Shown here in pieces: positions 1 to 6,544 of a stretch of 12,175 nucleotides of DNA. Below the pieces are notes generated by a model, which was not told the origin of the DNA, searched no databases, and saw only the letters and a program-made list of their open reading frames with translations. Positions within the stretch are counted from its first letter, which is position 1, and each line of letters opens with the position of its first letter. The position numbers were made by a program, and so were the translations under genes. The DNA is from Hyaloscypha bicolor E (taxonomy: Eukaryota > Ascomycota > Leotiomycetes > Helotiales > Hyaloscyphaceae): assembly GCF_002865645.1 (NCBI RefSeq), contig NW_020194619.1, positions 2,782,639 to 2,794,813 of the forward strand. Reading direction: 5' to 3'.

Positions 1-164
1 ATGATATCTTTATTATGATTATATTAAATACTTCTAATTAATATCAGGAGAAAATGATCTTTTCTTTTATCATTTAATTTCTTTTTAGATTATCGGATAA
101 TGATAATAATATATAATTATCGAAAATTATAATTAATAATTAACTAATAATCTTAAGTCGAAAA

Positions 165-202
165 ATCATGAAAGGATATCATGAAAGGCGTAATAAAACG
201 CC
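165..202. repeat. 11-bp direct repeat followed by a short hairpin
   Basis: ATCATGAAAGG occurs perfectly at 165-175 and 178-188. The second copy runs straight into a small inverted repeat, GGCGT (187-191) and ACGCC (198-202), around the 6-nt loop AATAAA. It is a local structure of unknown role. The arms are only 5 bp, so chance is a fair explanation for the hairpin. Confidence 0.5.
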
Positions 203-487
203 GAGGATCTCTAATCATTTTATGTCTTCTTAAGACCATATATATTCAATTAATTTTGGATTTTTATTTTTTCTTAAATATCTTTTTATTTTTCATTTTC
301 GGGTCTTAATTTCTTTTCTTAATATATATATATATGAAAATAAAATGAATATCATAATAATTTAGGGAGGAATTAAAAAGTTTTCAGAATTTTGAATATT
401 AGATCATTTTTTTTATTATGTAGAGAATCCGAGAACCGGAGAAATCAAATAATAAATTAAAGGAATTTAATGATATAGAAAATTTAT

Positions 488-606
488 AAAAGATCAAGAA
501 ATATTTCATTAAAATTTATTTCTAGAAATTATATTTCAGGAAAAAAGATTCATAAAAAATCCGAGCAAATATTCATTAAATTTCTATCTTAGAAATATAT
601 ATTCAG
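488..606. repeat. Degenerate tandem duplication of about 53 bp
   Basis: Two similar segments lie at about 488-540 and 554-606. Both run from an A-rich start through a 'TTCATTAAA' core, then a 'TAGAAAT' block, and end in TTCAG. They differ by substitutions and one or two small indels, so this is an old duplication. No coding content is visible. Confidence 0.6.
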
Positions 607-810
607 AATAGATTATATTTTATTCCTTGTTACATAAGATCCTATAAAATCCCGAGTTTATATCATACTATCGTCCTTTTTAATTTCTATTAAATTTATC
701 TTAGATCATTCTAATCATTCCAAGGACCTGAGGAAATGATAATCTCGATCATATCTTATGATCAAATAAATATAATAACTTATTAATTATATCATCTCAT
801 CTAAAACCGA

Positions 811-874
811 TATAAATATATTAAAAATATAAATATATTAAAAATATAAATATATTAAAAATATAAATATATTA
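811..874. repeat. Perfect 17-bp tandem repeat, 3.8 copies
   Basis: The unit TATAAATATATTAAAAA is repeated exactly at 811-827, 828-844 and 845-861, followed by a 13-bp partial copy at 862-874. The unit contains no G or C. The copies are identical, so the array probably expanded after the surrounding sequence was mutated. It sits at the change from TCA/TGA-containing sequence to CpA/TpG-depleted sequence. Confidence 0.95.
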
Positions 875-879
875 CTTCT

Positions 880-2715
880 CTTTCTTATTAAATATAGAGA
901 ATTAATAAATATAATATTTTTAGCTTTATAAGTAAAATTTAAGATATTCGGGCTACTATTAGTACTTTATCTATTATACTAGATAGAAGTCTAATTATTA
1001 TTATTAAACTTCTTAGACTAATTAATTTTATTTCTCCTAAGTAAACCTATTATATAAGATCCGATAAATTATATATAAATATTTACTAAAGTTAAGATAA
1101 TTAAGAAAAAATAGGCCTAATATCTAATATACTTTTTCCTATATTTTATAATTAGTTTAGTATTATTTTAGGTCTTATTTCCTTATAAATATATATATAT
1201 TTGAAATTTATAATTAATACTTTAAAGTAATATTCTTTAATTAGTTCTTATATAATTTAAAAATTAGGCTACTAAATTTAATACTTTTATAATATTCAAA
1301 TTTACCTAAATCTATAAAATCTTATAATTATTAGAACTTTTATAATTCTTTATCTTTTGAGTTTAATATCTAAACTATATATTATACTTTGCCTTTAATA
1401 TAAAGGAAGCTCCTAAAAGTCTAAAGTTATAAAGAGATTTTTATATTAAGAATATATTAAGGATATATTATATTATAATAATAAAATTACAAGTATTTAT
1501 ATATAGATATATAATATATTAGACTAGCTATACTAAAAACTATATTATATTTATATATAAAGTTACTAATTACTTTATATTAATACTAGACCCATATAAT
1601 TATATAATTTTATATAATTAACTAGCTATAGAAAAGCCCTAAAGCCCGAAACTTATAAAGAATCTCAAGAGCTTTAGGGCTTCCGAACTATTACTAGTAC
1701 TTAATACTTTTTAAGAAAAGAATATAATACGTTTTATAATAGGTAATCTATTATAAACTATTTAATCTTTAAGTTAAATAAGAAATCTGAGGACCGGACT
1801 CGTAATTCAAGTTTTATTAAAATTATTAAAGTCTTTATTAGCTAGTATTATAGATTTAATATAAATATTATAGGAATTCTATAGGTTCTATTCTAATTTA
1901 TCTAGAAAGTATATATAATATATTCCTATATTTATTTTATTAATATTTATATATGATTTCTGAAAGCCGAACTATTATTTAAGGAAAAAATAAGAAGGCT
2001 AGACTAATATTTTTAAAAACCAAGGCCTTAATAAATTTGTCTAGAAAAGCTTACTAATTCTTCTAAAGATAACCCAGGCTCTAATAGGCCAGAAAATTTT
2101 GAGTTTGTTATATATTATAACTTATATAATTAGAAACAGGAATTATTTTAATAGACTAGAAAGAGTTTCTTATATAGTTTATTTATATAACTAGAGATAA
2201 GAACTTGAGTTTATTATATAAAATTATAAAGTAGAACTTCCCTAACTATAATAATAAGACGTTTTATTATAATATAAAGTAATTAGATATAGAAGCCCTA
2301 TTAAATATAATATATCTCGAACTATAAATTTATAAGATAAATATAAGAAATCTTAATACTTAACTAGTATTATAGTCTAGCCTAAAGGCATTTGCTATTC
2401 TTTATATCTAATTTAATAGAAATAAGAAATATTTATACTTTAATTCGAGGAATAATTAGGACTTTTATATAGACTTAGGGTAGCGGTTTGTTTTGTAAAA
2501 AGAAAATAAACTAGAAATACTTATATTATATAAATTTTTAAGAGAGGTTATAATAAATATTATAATTTCTAGAATATTCTCGAAAAAGCTTTCCTAAACT
2601 AAAATAGGCTAGTTTATAATCCCGAAAGATCTATAGAAATCTTATATATCCGAGAATATAAGTATTTAAAATAAATACTCTTTGAGTTCTAACTTATAAT
2701 AAAAGGAAAATAAAG
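880..2715. other. RIP-degraded sequence with no recognised gene
   Basis: CpA and TpG are nearly absent, and residual G and C sit mostly in CTAG, AGCT, CCT/AGG and CCG contexts. This is the pattern left by CpA to TpA mutation on both strands. All frames carry many TAA/TAG stops. One plus-strand frame around 2030-2170 reads as loosely protein-like once stops are ignored, but I could not match it to a family. It is probably the corpse of a transposable element or repeated gene. Confidence 0.6.
1634..1682. repeat. 12-bp perfect inverted repeat (hairpin) with 25-nt loop
   Basis: AAGCCCTAAAGC at 1634-1645 is matched exactly by its reverse complement GCTTTAGGGCTT at 1671-1682. The spacer of 25 nt contains no obvious motif. 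Half of each arm is G or C, well above the surroundings, and neither arm contains CpA or TpG. A factor-independent terminator is not expected in a fungus. A fragment of a transposon end or a structured element is possible. Confidence 0.85.
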
Positions 2716-2771
2716 TATATAAAATAAAATATATAAAATAAAAATAAAATAAAATAAAAATAAAATAAAAT
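2716..2771. repeat. AAAAT-type low-complexity tract
   Basis: The tract is built almost entirely of AAAAT and AAAAAT units with two ATAT interruptions, ending at TCCGG. It is a simple repeat with no coding meaning. It lies just upstream of the tandem-repeat pseudogene region. Confidence 0.8.
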
Positions 2772-2880
2772 ATCCGGATATTTAATAAATAAAAAGCCTA
2801 ATTATAGGTTATAAAAACTAGTACTAACTAGATATATATATAGTAATATTAAAGAAAAGGTAAGATAAAGAAAACTAAAA

Positions 2881-3055
2881 AATAAGTTAGTATATATTTT
2901 ATAAAAATAAATAGAGAAATATCTAAATAGCCTAAAGGCAAGAAATATATATTAAAAGAGGCGAGATTAGAAAGAAAAGAGCTATTTCCTATAAGAATAA
3001 GTTAGTATATATTCCAAGATAAAGAATAGAAGTACTTAGTAATAGCCTAAAGGCT
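2881..3055 (+). repeat. Degenerate 115-bp tandem repeat
   Basis: The block starting AATAAGTTAG at 2881 recurs at 2996. The small palindrome GCCTAAAGGC occurs at 2930 and again at 3045, giving the same 115-bp offset. A further GCCTAAAGGC lies near 2379. The copies are diverged. The period is close to the 111 and 117 bp of the arrays that follow, so this may be the upstream end of one long repeat-coding region with a small indel. Confidence 0.65.
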
Positions 3056-3095
3056 TTTATAAGTATTAAAAAAAGAAAGAAAATATTAAAATTCG

Positions 3096-3317
3096 GAGAA
3101 ATCTAAATAGAAGTTAGCCTTTTTTTTAGAAGTTTAAGAAAGAGTATTTCTAAAAGGCCTAAAAATATAAGAAATATTAGAAAAGAAAAAGAGATATTAA
3201 AGTTTAGAGAAATCTAAATAGGAATTAGCCTCTTTTTTAAAAGTTCGAGAGAGAATATTCCTAAAAGGCCCGAAAATATAAGAAGTATTAGAAAAGAAGA
3301 GAAGAAAATATTAGAGA
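3096..3317 (+). repeat. 111-bp tandem repeat, two copies
   Basis: Copies begin with GAGAAATCTAAATAG at 3096 and 3207, exactly 111 bp (37 codons) apart. Each continues through a TTAGCC plus T-rich block, a 'CTAAAAGGCC' block and an 'AATATAAGAA' block. The copies differ mostly by A/G and C/T transitions, as expected from separate RIP hits on a once more uniform repeat. Confidence 0.8.
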
Positions 3318-3410
3318 AAGAGAAAAGAGATCTAAAATTTAGCTTTCTAAGAAGTAAGTAGATTAAAGACTTATAATATAGGAGTTCTAAATAAAAGTAA
3401 CCCGGAAGTA

Positions 3411-3690
3411 GTAGTTAAGTACTGGCTTTTAGTATTATTAGTAGAAGTATTAAAGAAAAAGGGGTTCGGAAAAGAGATTTAAAGAAGGGGTTTAGAGGAA
3501 TTCGAAGAAGAAAAGAAAGGTTATAAGGTAGTTAAATACTAGCTCTTGGTATTAATAAAAGAAATATTAAAGGAAGAGGAGTTTAGAAGAGAAGTAAAGA
3601 GAAAGGGTAAAAAGAAGTAAGGAAAAGAAAAGAAAGGTTATAAGGTAGTTAGATACTAGTTCTTAGTATTAATAGAGGTATTAATAAAAG
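3411..3690 (+). repeat. 117-bp tandem repeat, about 2.4 copies
   Basis: Units begin GTAGTTA at 3411, 3528 and 3645, spaced exactly 117 bp (39 codons). The second and third copies are each preceded by GAAAAGAAAGGTTATAAG. The third unit is cut short and passes into a 12-bp repeat array. All copies share the frame of the 111-bp repeat upstream. Confidence 0.8.
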
Positions 3691-3725
3691 TATTAATAAA
3701 GGTATTAATAAAAGTATTAATAAAG
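3666..3725 (+). repeat. 12-bp tandem repeat, five copies
   Basis: GTATTAATAGAG is followed by alternating GTATTAATAAAA and GTATTAATAAAG units at 3666, 3678, 3690, 3702 and 3714. The 12-bp period keeps the reading frame and reads as Val-Leu-Ile-Lys/Glu. Copies differ only at the last positions of the unit, so the array is young or has been homogenised. Confidence 0.9.
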
Positions 3726-3780
3726 AAAATATTAGTAAAAAGTAAAAGCTCTTAGTATTAATAGTAAAATCGAAAAAATA

Positions 3781-4440
3781 TAAAAGAAAAATAGAAGATT
3801 TAAAATAAAGATAAAATAGAGTTATAGTTTTATAAAAAAATAAAGTTATTAATATAGGATAGTTATATTATTATATAATTCTATATTTACTTTTACTATT
3901 TATTAAAGATATATATTTTTTAAAAAAAAATATTACTTAGAATTCTTAAGCCTCTCTAATTTAATAAGCTATATATAGAGATTTGAGAAGATTTAAATTA
4001 CCTCGAATTATTTATAATTAGTAAAATAAATTAGCTAATTATATAGATCGAATATAGTTTAATTATTATTAGTATATTTTGGCTTTTATAAGTTAGTAAA
4101 AAAAAAATATTTATATTTATATTTTTATAACTATAATATCTAAAATTATAATTTTTTTAATATTTAAATATACTTAATCTAGGGCTATTAAATACTAATA
4201 TTTCTATTTTTACATATTATTTATTATAGATTTATTCGGGTTTAAATAATTATATTAAATATATATTTTTATATTCTAAAAATAAATAATAAAAATATAG
4301 TTATACTAGCTTTAATCTTAGCCTTAACCTTAATCTTAATTTCCTTCCAAAAATAACTTTAATTCTAATATATAATACTATTATTAAAGCTTTTCTTTAT
4401 TAAAGATATATTAAATATAACTTTAGGTAATAGCTCTAAT
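3781..4440. other. AT-rich degraded stretch, no gene assigned
   Basis: This stretch has strong CpA/TpG depletion and stops in all frames. Around 4300-4350 the plus strand carries a CTTTAATCTTAGCCTTAACC-type pyrimidine-rich run that reads as alternating Leu/Ala/Thr in the frame of the downstream pseudogene. That may be a degraded 5' part of that gene. An intron linking the flanking pseudogenes could also lie here but cannot be placed. Confidence 0.4.
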
Positions 4441-5244
4441 AAAGGCAAAAGTAATAGAAAAGGTAATAAAGCTATAAATAAGTAGAAAAATAATATTTAT
4501 AATATATTCTCTAATAATTCAGACTTAGTCTATAATATTCTTTTCTATTAATATATTTAACTAATAAATCCCTCTATTTCTTGACCTCTTTCTTATATAT
4601 AACCTCCTTTTCTTCTTTTATAATAATACTTTAATTTCCTTATACTATCTAATAATACTATTAAAATAATAAAGTAAATTAATAATAAGGCTAAAGTTAG
4701 AGAAATAAAGCTATATTAGGGCAAGGAGCTAAAGGAATTAGAGAAAGGCAAGGCAAATCTGGAGATAAACTTAGTATATATTTATAGAACCGAATTTTCT
4801 TAAGCTTATACTACTTATAGTAATAAAAAGAGACCGAGAGGCCCTTTCAAATACTATATAGTTATAGAAGGCGAATTTAATAGCACTTATATAAATTATA
4901 GATATAATAATAATAGTAAAATCTGTACTTTTTATTAACTTAATACTAATTCTACCAAGTCTGGAAAGCCTCGCTCCGTATCTGTAAAATCCTTTATACT
5001 AAAGCCTCGACCGCCTATAAGATATAGAAAGCAAGTATAAAAACAGATATAAGGTCAGAAGATAATGGGAAAGGAGATTATAGTAGAGGAGGGTAAGGAT
5101 ACTAGAGAAGAAGAGGACGAAGAAGATATAGATAATTTAAGTAATATAGGTAGTACGGAGGATATAGAGAGTGAGAGAGATGGAGATATGCCTCGTAATC
5201 CATGGGATTTGTCTTATGGACTATGCAAGCTAAGGGGGGGTTAG
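4441..5244 (+). pseudogene. RIP-broken gene with a Cys-motif remnant and acidic tail
   Basis: From 4681 to 5244 one plus-strand frame is protein-like, interrupted by TAG at 4717 and TAA at 4801, 4936, 5038 and 5050. All five are explicable as former CAG/CAA. The frame may extend up to about 4441. A basic segment reading KRPRGPFK (4828) is followed by Tyr (4888), Tyr (4897), Cys (4924) and Tyr (4933). If the Tyr codons TAT were TGT before RIP, this is C-x2-C-x8-C-x2-C, a small zinc-binding pattern. The C-terminal 60 codons from 5065 are open, very rich in Glu/Asp, and end at TAG 5242. The motif reminds me of cysteine-containing modules in some fungal repeat-associated proteins, possibly DUF3716, but this is from memory and unverified. 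Damage falls off toward the low-RIP island, so the 3' end is nearly normal sequence. Confidence 0.5.
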
Positions 5245-5276
5245 GAGTAGTCGAGAATAAGGCGTATATGCTATAC

Positions 5277-5287
5277 TTTTTTTTTTT
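5277..5287. repeat. T11 homopolymer
   Basis: A run of eleven T lies directly before a TA dinucleotide and the G/T-rich stretch GTGAGGTGTGGTGTGGGCGC. On the plus strand it follows the stop of the acidic-tail pseudogene by 33 bases. It may mark an insertion junction or simply be a slippage-prone tract. Confidence 0.7.
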
Positions 5288-5348
5288 AGTGAGGTGTGGT
5301 GTGGGCGCGAAAATCAGAAAATCAGAAAATCAGAAAATCACTTTTCGC
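5287..5348. mobile_element. Possible DNA-transposon terminus (Tc1/mariner-pogo-like), uncertain
   Basis: A TA dinucleotide (5287-5288) is followed by a G/T-rich 20-mer, the 8-bp GAAAATCA repeats, and an inverted pair GCGAAAA (5307-5313) with TTTTCGC (5342-5348). Read on the minus strand, the block resembles the inner terminal sequence of some fungal pogo/Fot-type elements as I remember them. No matching second terminus and no transposase are found in the window. It may be a solo fragment or an unrelated spacer. Confidence 0.25.
5309..5340. repeat. Perfect 8-bp tandem repeat, four copies
   Basis: GAAAATCA is repeated exactly four times. It retains CpA in every unit, unlike the flanking repeats elsewhere, showing that this array has not been hit by RIP or arose afterwards. 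It lies within a possible transposon-terminus block. Confidence 0.95.
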
Positions 5349-5400
5349 TTCTCGGATTTGTCCGCTAGCCCGCTAATGGCCTCAGTAGCCAGCGTCCTCG

Positions 5401-5435
5401 ATGGCTAATTTGTTCAAAAACGCAGTCTTAGCCAT
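5401..5435. repeat. 8-bp inverted repeat with 19-nt loop
   Basis: ATGGCTAA (5401-5408) pairs with TTAGCCAT (5428-5435). It lies downstream of the 3' end of the minus-strand ORF, about 50 bases past its stop. It could be a transcript-end structure or chance. No poly(A) signal can be assigned with confidence. Confidence 0.5.
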
Positions 5436-5487
5436 TCACCGCCCTTAGACAGTGTCTCCTTTCTTATCCGGCGATTCTACCGTATCC

Positions 5488-5979
5488 TTATCCAGTATCC
5501 CTAAACTCTACCAGAACAGTACCAGTAGAAGTACAAGGCTTATCTAAGCACCACGATATATATAAAATCGAAGCGCTAGGAGTGCAGGGGAGGAGGAGAG
5601 GGGTCGTCTGCGTATGCAGGAGACGGCAGAAGGTCGGCAGAGGGGGCAGTCGAGGCTGTATAGAGTGTACAGGGACGTCAAGTTGGACGGAAGGAGGCTT
5701 ATCGATAGGAGAGCAGTCGAGGCAGGAGTTCGATTTATTGGCAAGAGGTTCGATCGCAGGAGAGCAAGGCAATAGAAGCTCTTTGGGAGGCGATAAAGGC
5801 TCTGCAGGAGCCAGAGAAGGGGTCAATAGTATTACCGATTGACGGCTATTGCCGAGGTAATCGTCCAGAGCTTCGCGGACAGTATTGCAGAGAGTGTCTG
5901 CAAGCTCTTGAATAAGGCGTTCGTCCAAGACGAATCGAGAACGGGAAGAAGGGGCTATTGCAACGTTTGCGTAAGCCAT
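5488..5979 (-). CDS. Hypothetical protein, 163 aa, unrecognised
   Basis: This is the only intact, normally composed ORF of notable length. The ATG at 5979-5977 has a favourable context on the minus strand (A at -3, G at +4), and the frame is open to a stop at 5490-5488. Residues about 17-43 are rich in charged and aliphatic residues and could form an amphipathic helix (LDERLIQELADTL onward). The remaining three quarters are rich in Pro, Leu and Ser with eight Cys in the whole protein, scattered without a clear zinc motif. There is no signal peptide or clear membrane segment. The loss of helical character after residue 45 may mean that only the N-terminal part is true coding sequence and that a frameshift, an unseen intron or a fragment follows. 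A retroelement ORF1/gag-like N-terminus, a host orphan gene or a fortuitous ORF are all possible. No function is assigned. Confidence 0.4.
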   Translation of the reverse strand: MAYANVAIAPSSRSRFVLDERLIQELADTLCNTVREALDDYLGNSRQSVILLTPSLAPAEPLSPPKELLLPCSPAIEPLANKSNSCLDCSPIDKPPSVQLDVPVHSIQPRLPPLPTFCRLLHTQTTPLLLPCTPSASILYISWCLDKPCTSTGTVLVEFRDTG

Positions 5980-6234
5980 ATTCTGATTTGACGGTCGTTT
6001 ATATAGTACAGAAGCGTCGGGAGGGCAGTATTAGTTACTATAACGGATAAGAACTCTAATTCAGATAATAGTAATTATTATACGGATAGTAATAATTGAG
6101 AATTAATTTATTTATTAAAAGAATACTTAATTAAGAGCTCAGATTAAAAGGTATTACTATTACTTATTATATTAAATATGGTTATATTATAATATATTTA
6201 GATTATTAGAAAGAGAGAAATATAATATAAATAG
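5980..6234. other. Upstream region of the minus-strand ORF grading into AT-rich DNA
   Basis: Next to the ATG the minus strand reads TATATAAA (plus 5998-6005), a TATA-like string only about 20 bases from the start codon and so badly placed for a standard promoter. Further right the sequence becomes AT-rich and CpA/TpG-poor. A weak 8-bp inverted repeat, AATTATTA (6073-6080) and TAATAATT (6090-6097), is present. No gene is seen. Confidence 0.4.
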
Positions 6235-6238
6235 TATG

Positions 6239-6254
6239 GTACGGCAGGCCGTAC
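6239..6254. repeat. 16-bp palindrome in the LTR-like segment
   Basis: GTACGGC (6239-6245) and GCCGTAC (6248-6254) are exact reverse complements around the 2-nt centre AG. It lies at or near the inferred left end of the LTR. It may be a protein-binding site or part of the U3 region. Confidence 0.75.
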
Positions 6255-6294
6255 TCGTCAAAAATCATATCGTTTTGGCGGTTTTGAGGTTTAG

Positions 6295-6330
6295 GTCACG
6301 TGGTAAAGGCCGTGGCCTTTTGCACGTGAC
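6295..6330. promoter_or_regulatory. Nested palindrome with paired CACGTG E-boxes
   Basis: Outer arms GTCACGTG (6295-6302) and CACGTGAC (6323-6330) enclose inner arms AAAGGCC (6305-6311) and GGCCTTT (6314-6320), with two mismatched pairs between arms and a GT centre. CACGTG is the core site of bHLH factors such as the Cbf1/USF type. A TATA-like box lies 13 bases downstream, which suits a U3 enhancer/promoter. That role is inferred; the structure itself is exact. Confidence 0.65.
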
Positions 6331-6342
6331 TTGCGGAAATCA

Positions 6343-6348
6343 TATAAG
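6343..6348 (+). promoter_or_regulatory. TATA-like box in the LTR-like segment
   Basis: TATAAG within CATATAAGAAAGC lies just downstream of the E-box palindrome on the coding strand of the retroelement. Its placement would suit transcription beginning within the LTR around 6370-6390. It is a short motif in AT-rich DNA, so chance cannot be excluded. Confidence 0.4.
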
Positions 6349-6544
6349 AAAGCTGGTTTTTCTATAGACTTAGAGAATAATTCTTTATAAGTATTTAATT
6401 AATTGAGCTTTTATATACTATATACTATTTATGCTTTTGATTTATTATTTTACTATTAAGTCACGTTTTGCGCTCTGGTATACTTTATATAGGTTTTTGT
6501 CTTATTATAGTTTCTCTCTTATATATTTTATAGTAAGTAATACA

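Larger units (their letters stand above)
1..800. other. AT-rich gene-free spacer with TCA/TGA-rich texture
   Basis: No gene is recognised here; every frame is broken. The base texture differs from the RIP-degraded sequence that follows. By hand I count about 24 TCA and 13 TGA triplets in roughly 800 bases, and then TCA disappears until near 1296. Short GC-richer motifs recur, such as ATCCGAG near 427 and 559 and ATCCCGAG near 649. It may be another degraded repeat, a subtelomeric or centromere-like AT-rich tract, or a spacer mutated in a different context. The sequence does not say which. Confidence 0.55.
3072..3780 (+). pseudogene. RIP-broken gene with Lys/Glu-rich in-frame tandem repeats
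   Basis: No family is recognised. One plus-strand frame (codons beginning at 3096 and 3411) gives coherent Lys/Glu/Leu-rich peptide across about 700 bases, broken only by TAA and TAG. These are what RIP makes from CAA and CAG glutamine codons. Three repeat families lie in this frame, with periods of 111, 117 and 12 bp (37, 39 and 4 codons). Retention of multiples of three suggests the repeats grew while the region was translated. No start codon or intron can be fixed. The zinc-motif pseudogene about 700 bases downstream reads in a different frame and may be a later exon of the same gene or a separate one. A retroelement ORF1 or a host repeat protein are both possible. Confidence 0.5.
5050..6050. 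other. Island with near-normal base composition inside RIP-degraded DNA
   Basis: CpA, TpG and CpG are all frequent here, and G+C is visibly much higher than on either side. The left edge is gradual: stops in the pseudogene frame cease after 5050. The right edge fades after about 6050 into AT-rich sequence before the LTR-like segment. It may be a single-copy host segment or a short or late insertion that escaped RIP. It contains the only ORF in the window that looks intact. Confidence 0.75.
6235..6544 (+). repeat. Probable 5' LTR of the gypsy element, limits approximate
   Basis: This segment lies just upstream of the element's internal region and carries promoter-like content: a 16-bp palindrome, a 36-bp nested palindrome with two CACGTG boxes, and a TATA-like box. 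It keeps CpA, TpG and CpG (for example around 6300-6345 and 6470-6480) far better than the internal region. The start is placed at TATGG (possibly TGTGG before RIP) and the end near TACA at 6541-6544, both guesses. No primer-binding site is recognised with confidence after it, and no target-site duplication can be checked without the 3' LTR. Confidence 0.45.

Noticed and set aside
1..800. Mitochondrial or other organellar origin for the AT-rich first segment
   Set aside because: No coding frame, rRNA or tRNA is recognisable, and it is continuous with RIP-affected nuclear-type repeat DNA.
811..874. CRISPR-like array
   Set aside because: The 17-bp units are directly adjacent without spacers and contain no G or C; this is a plain tandem repeat.
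1634..1682. Rho-independent terminator
   Set aside because: All other signs are fungal, the loop is long (25 nt), and no T-run follows the stem.
2040..2400. A transposase or polymerase remnant on the plus strand
   Set aside because: Two frames read as vaguely protein-like with stops ignored, but no catalytic motif could be found and the reading is subjective in such biased sequence.
5202..5408. 68-codon plus-strand ORF across the island's left edge
   Set aside because: It runs through the T11 tract (Phe run) and the 8-bp repeats in no conserved frame and overlaps the end of the acidic-tail pseudogene, so it looks fortuitous.
5544..5744. 66-codon minus-strand ORF
   Set aside because: It lies inside the 163-codon ORF in another frame, has no start-context support and no recognisable domain.
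5582..5842. 86-codon plus-strand ORF, Arg/Gly-rich
   Set aside because: It is antisense to the 163-codon ORF, and its composition is what the reverse complement of a Pro/Ser-rich frame gives.
5790..5850. Possible short intron in the 163-aa ORF (GTAATA ... CTGCAG on the minus strand)
   Set aside because: The interval is about 34 nt, shorter than usual fungal introns, and no clear branch site is present.
5998..6005. TATATAAA on the minus strand as promoter of the 163-aa ORF
   Set aside because: It lies only about 20 bases from the ATG, so transcription would start inside the ORF; in AT-rich DNA it may be chance.
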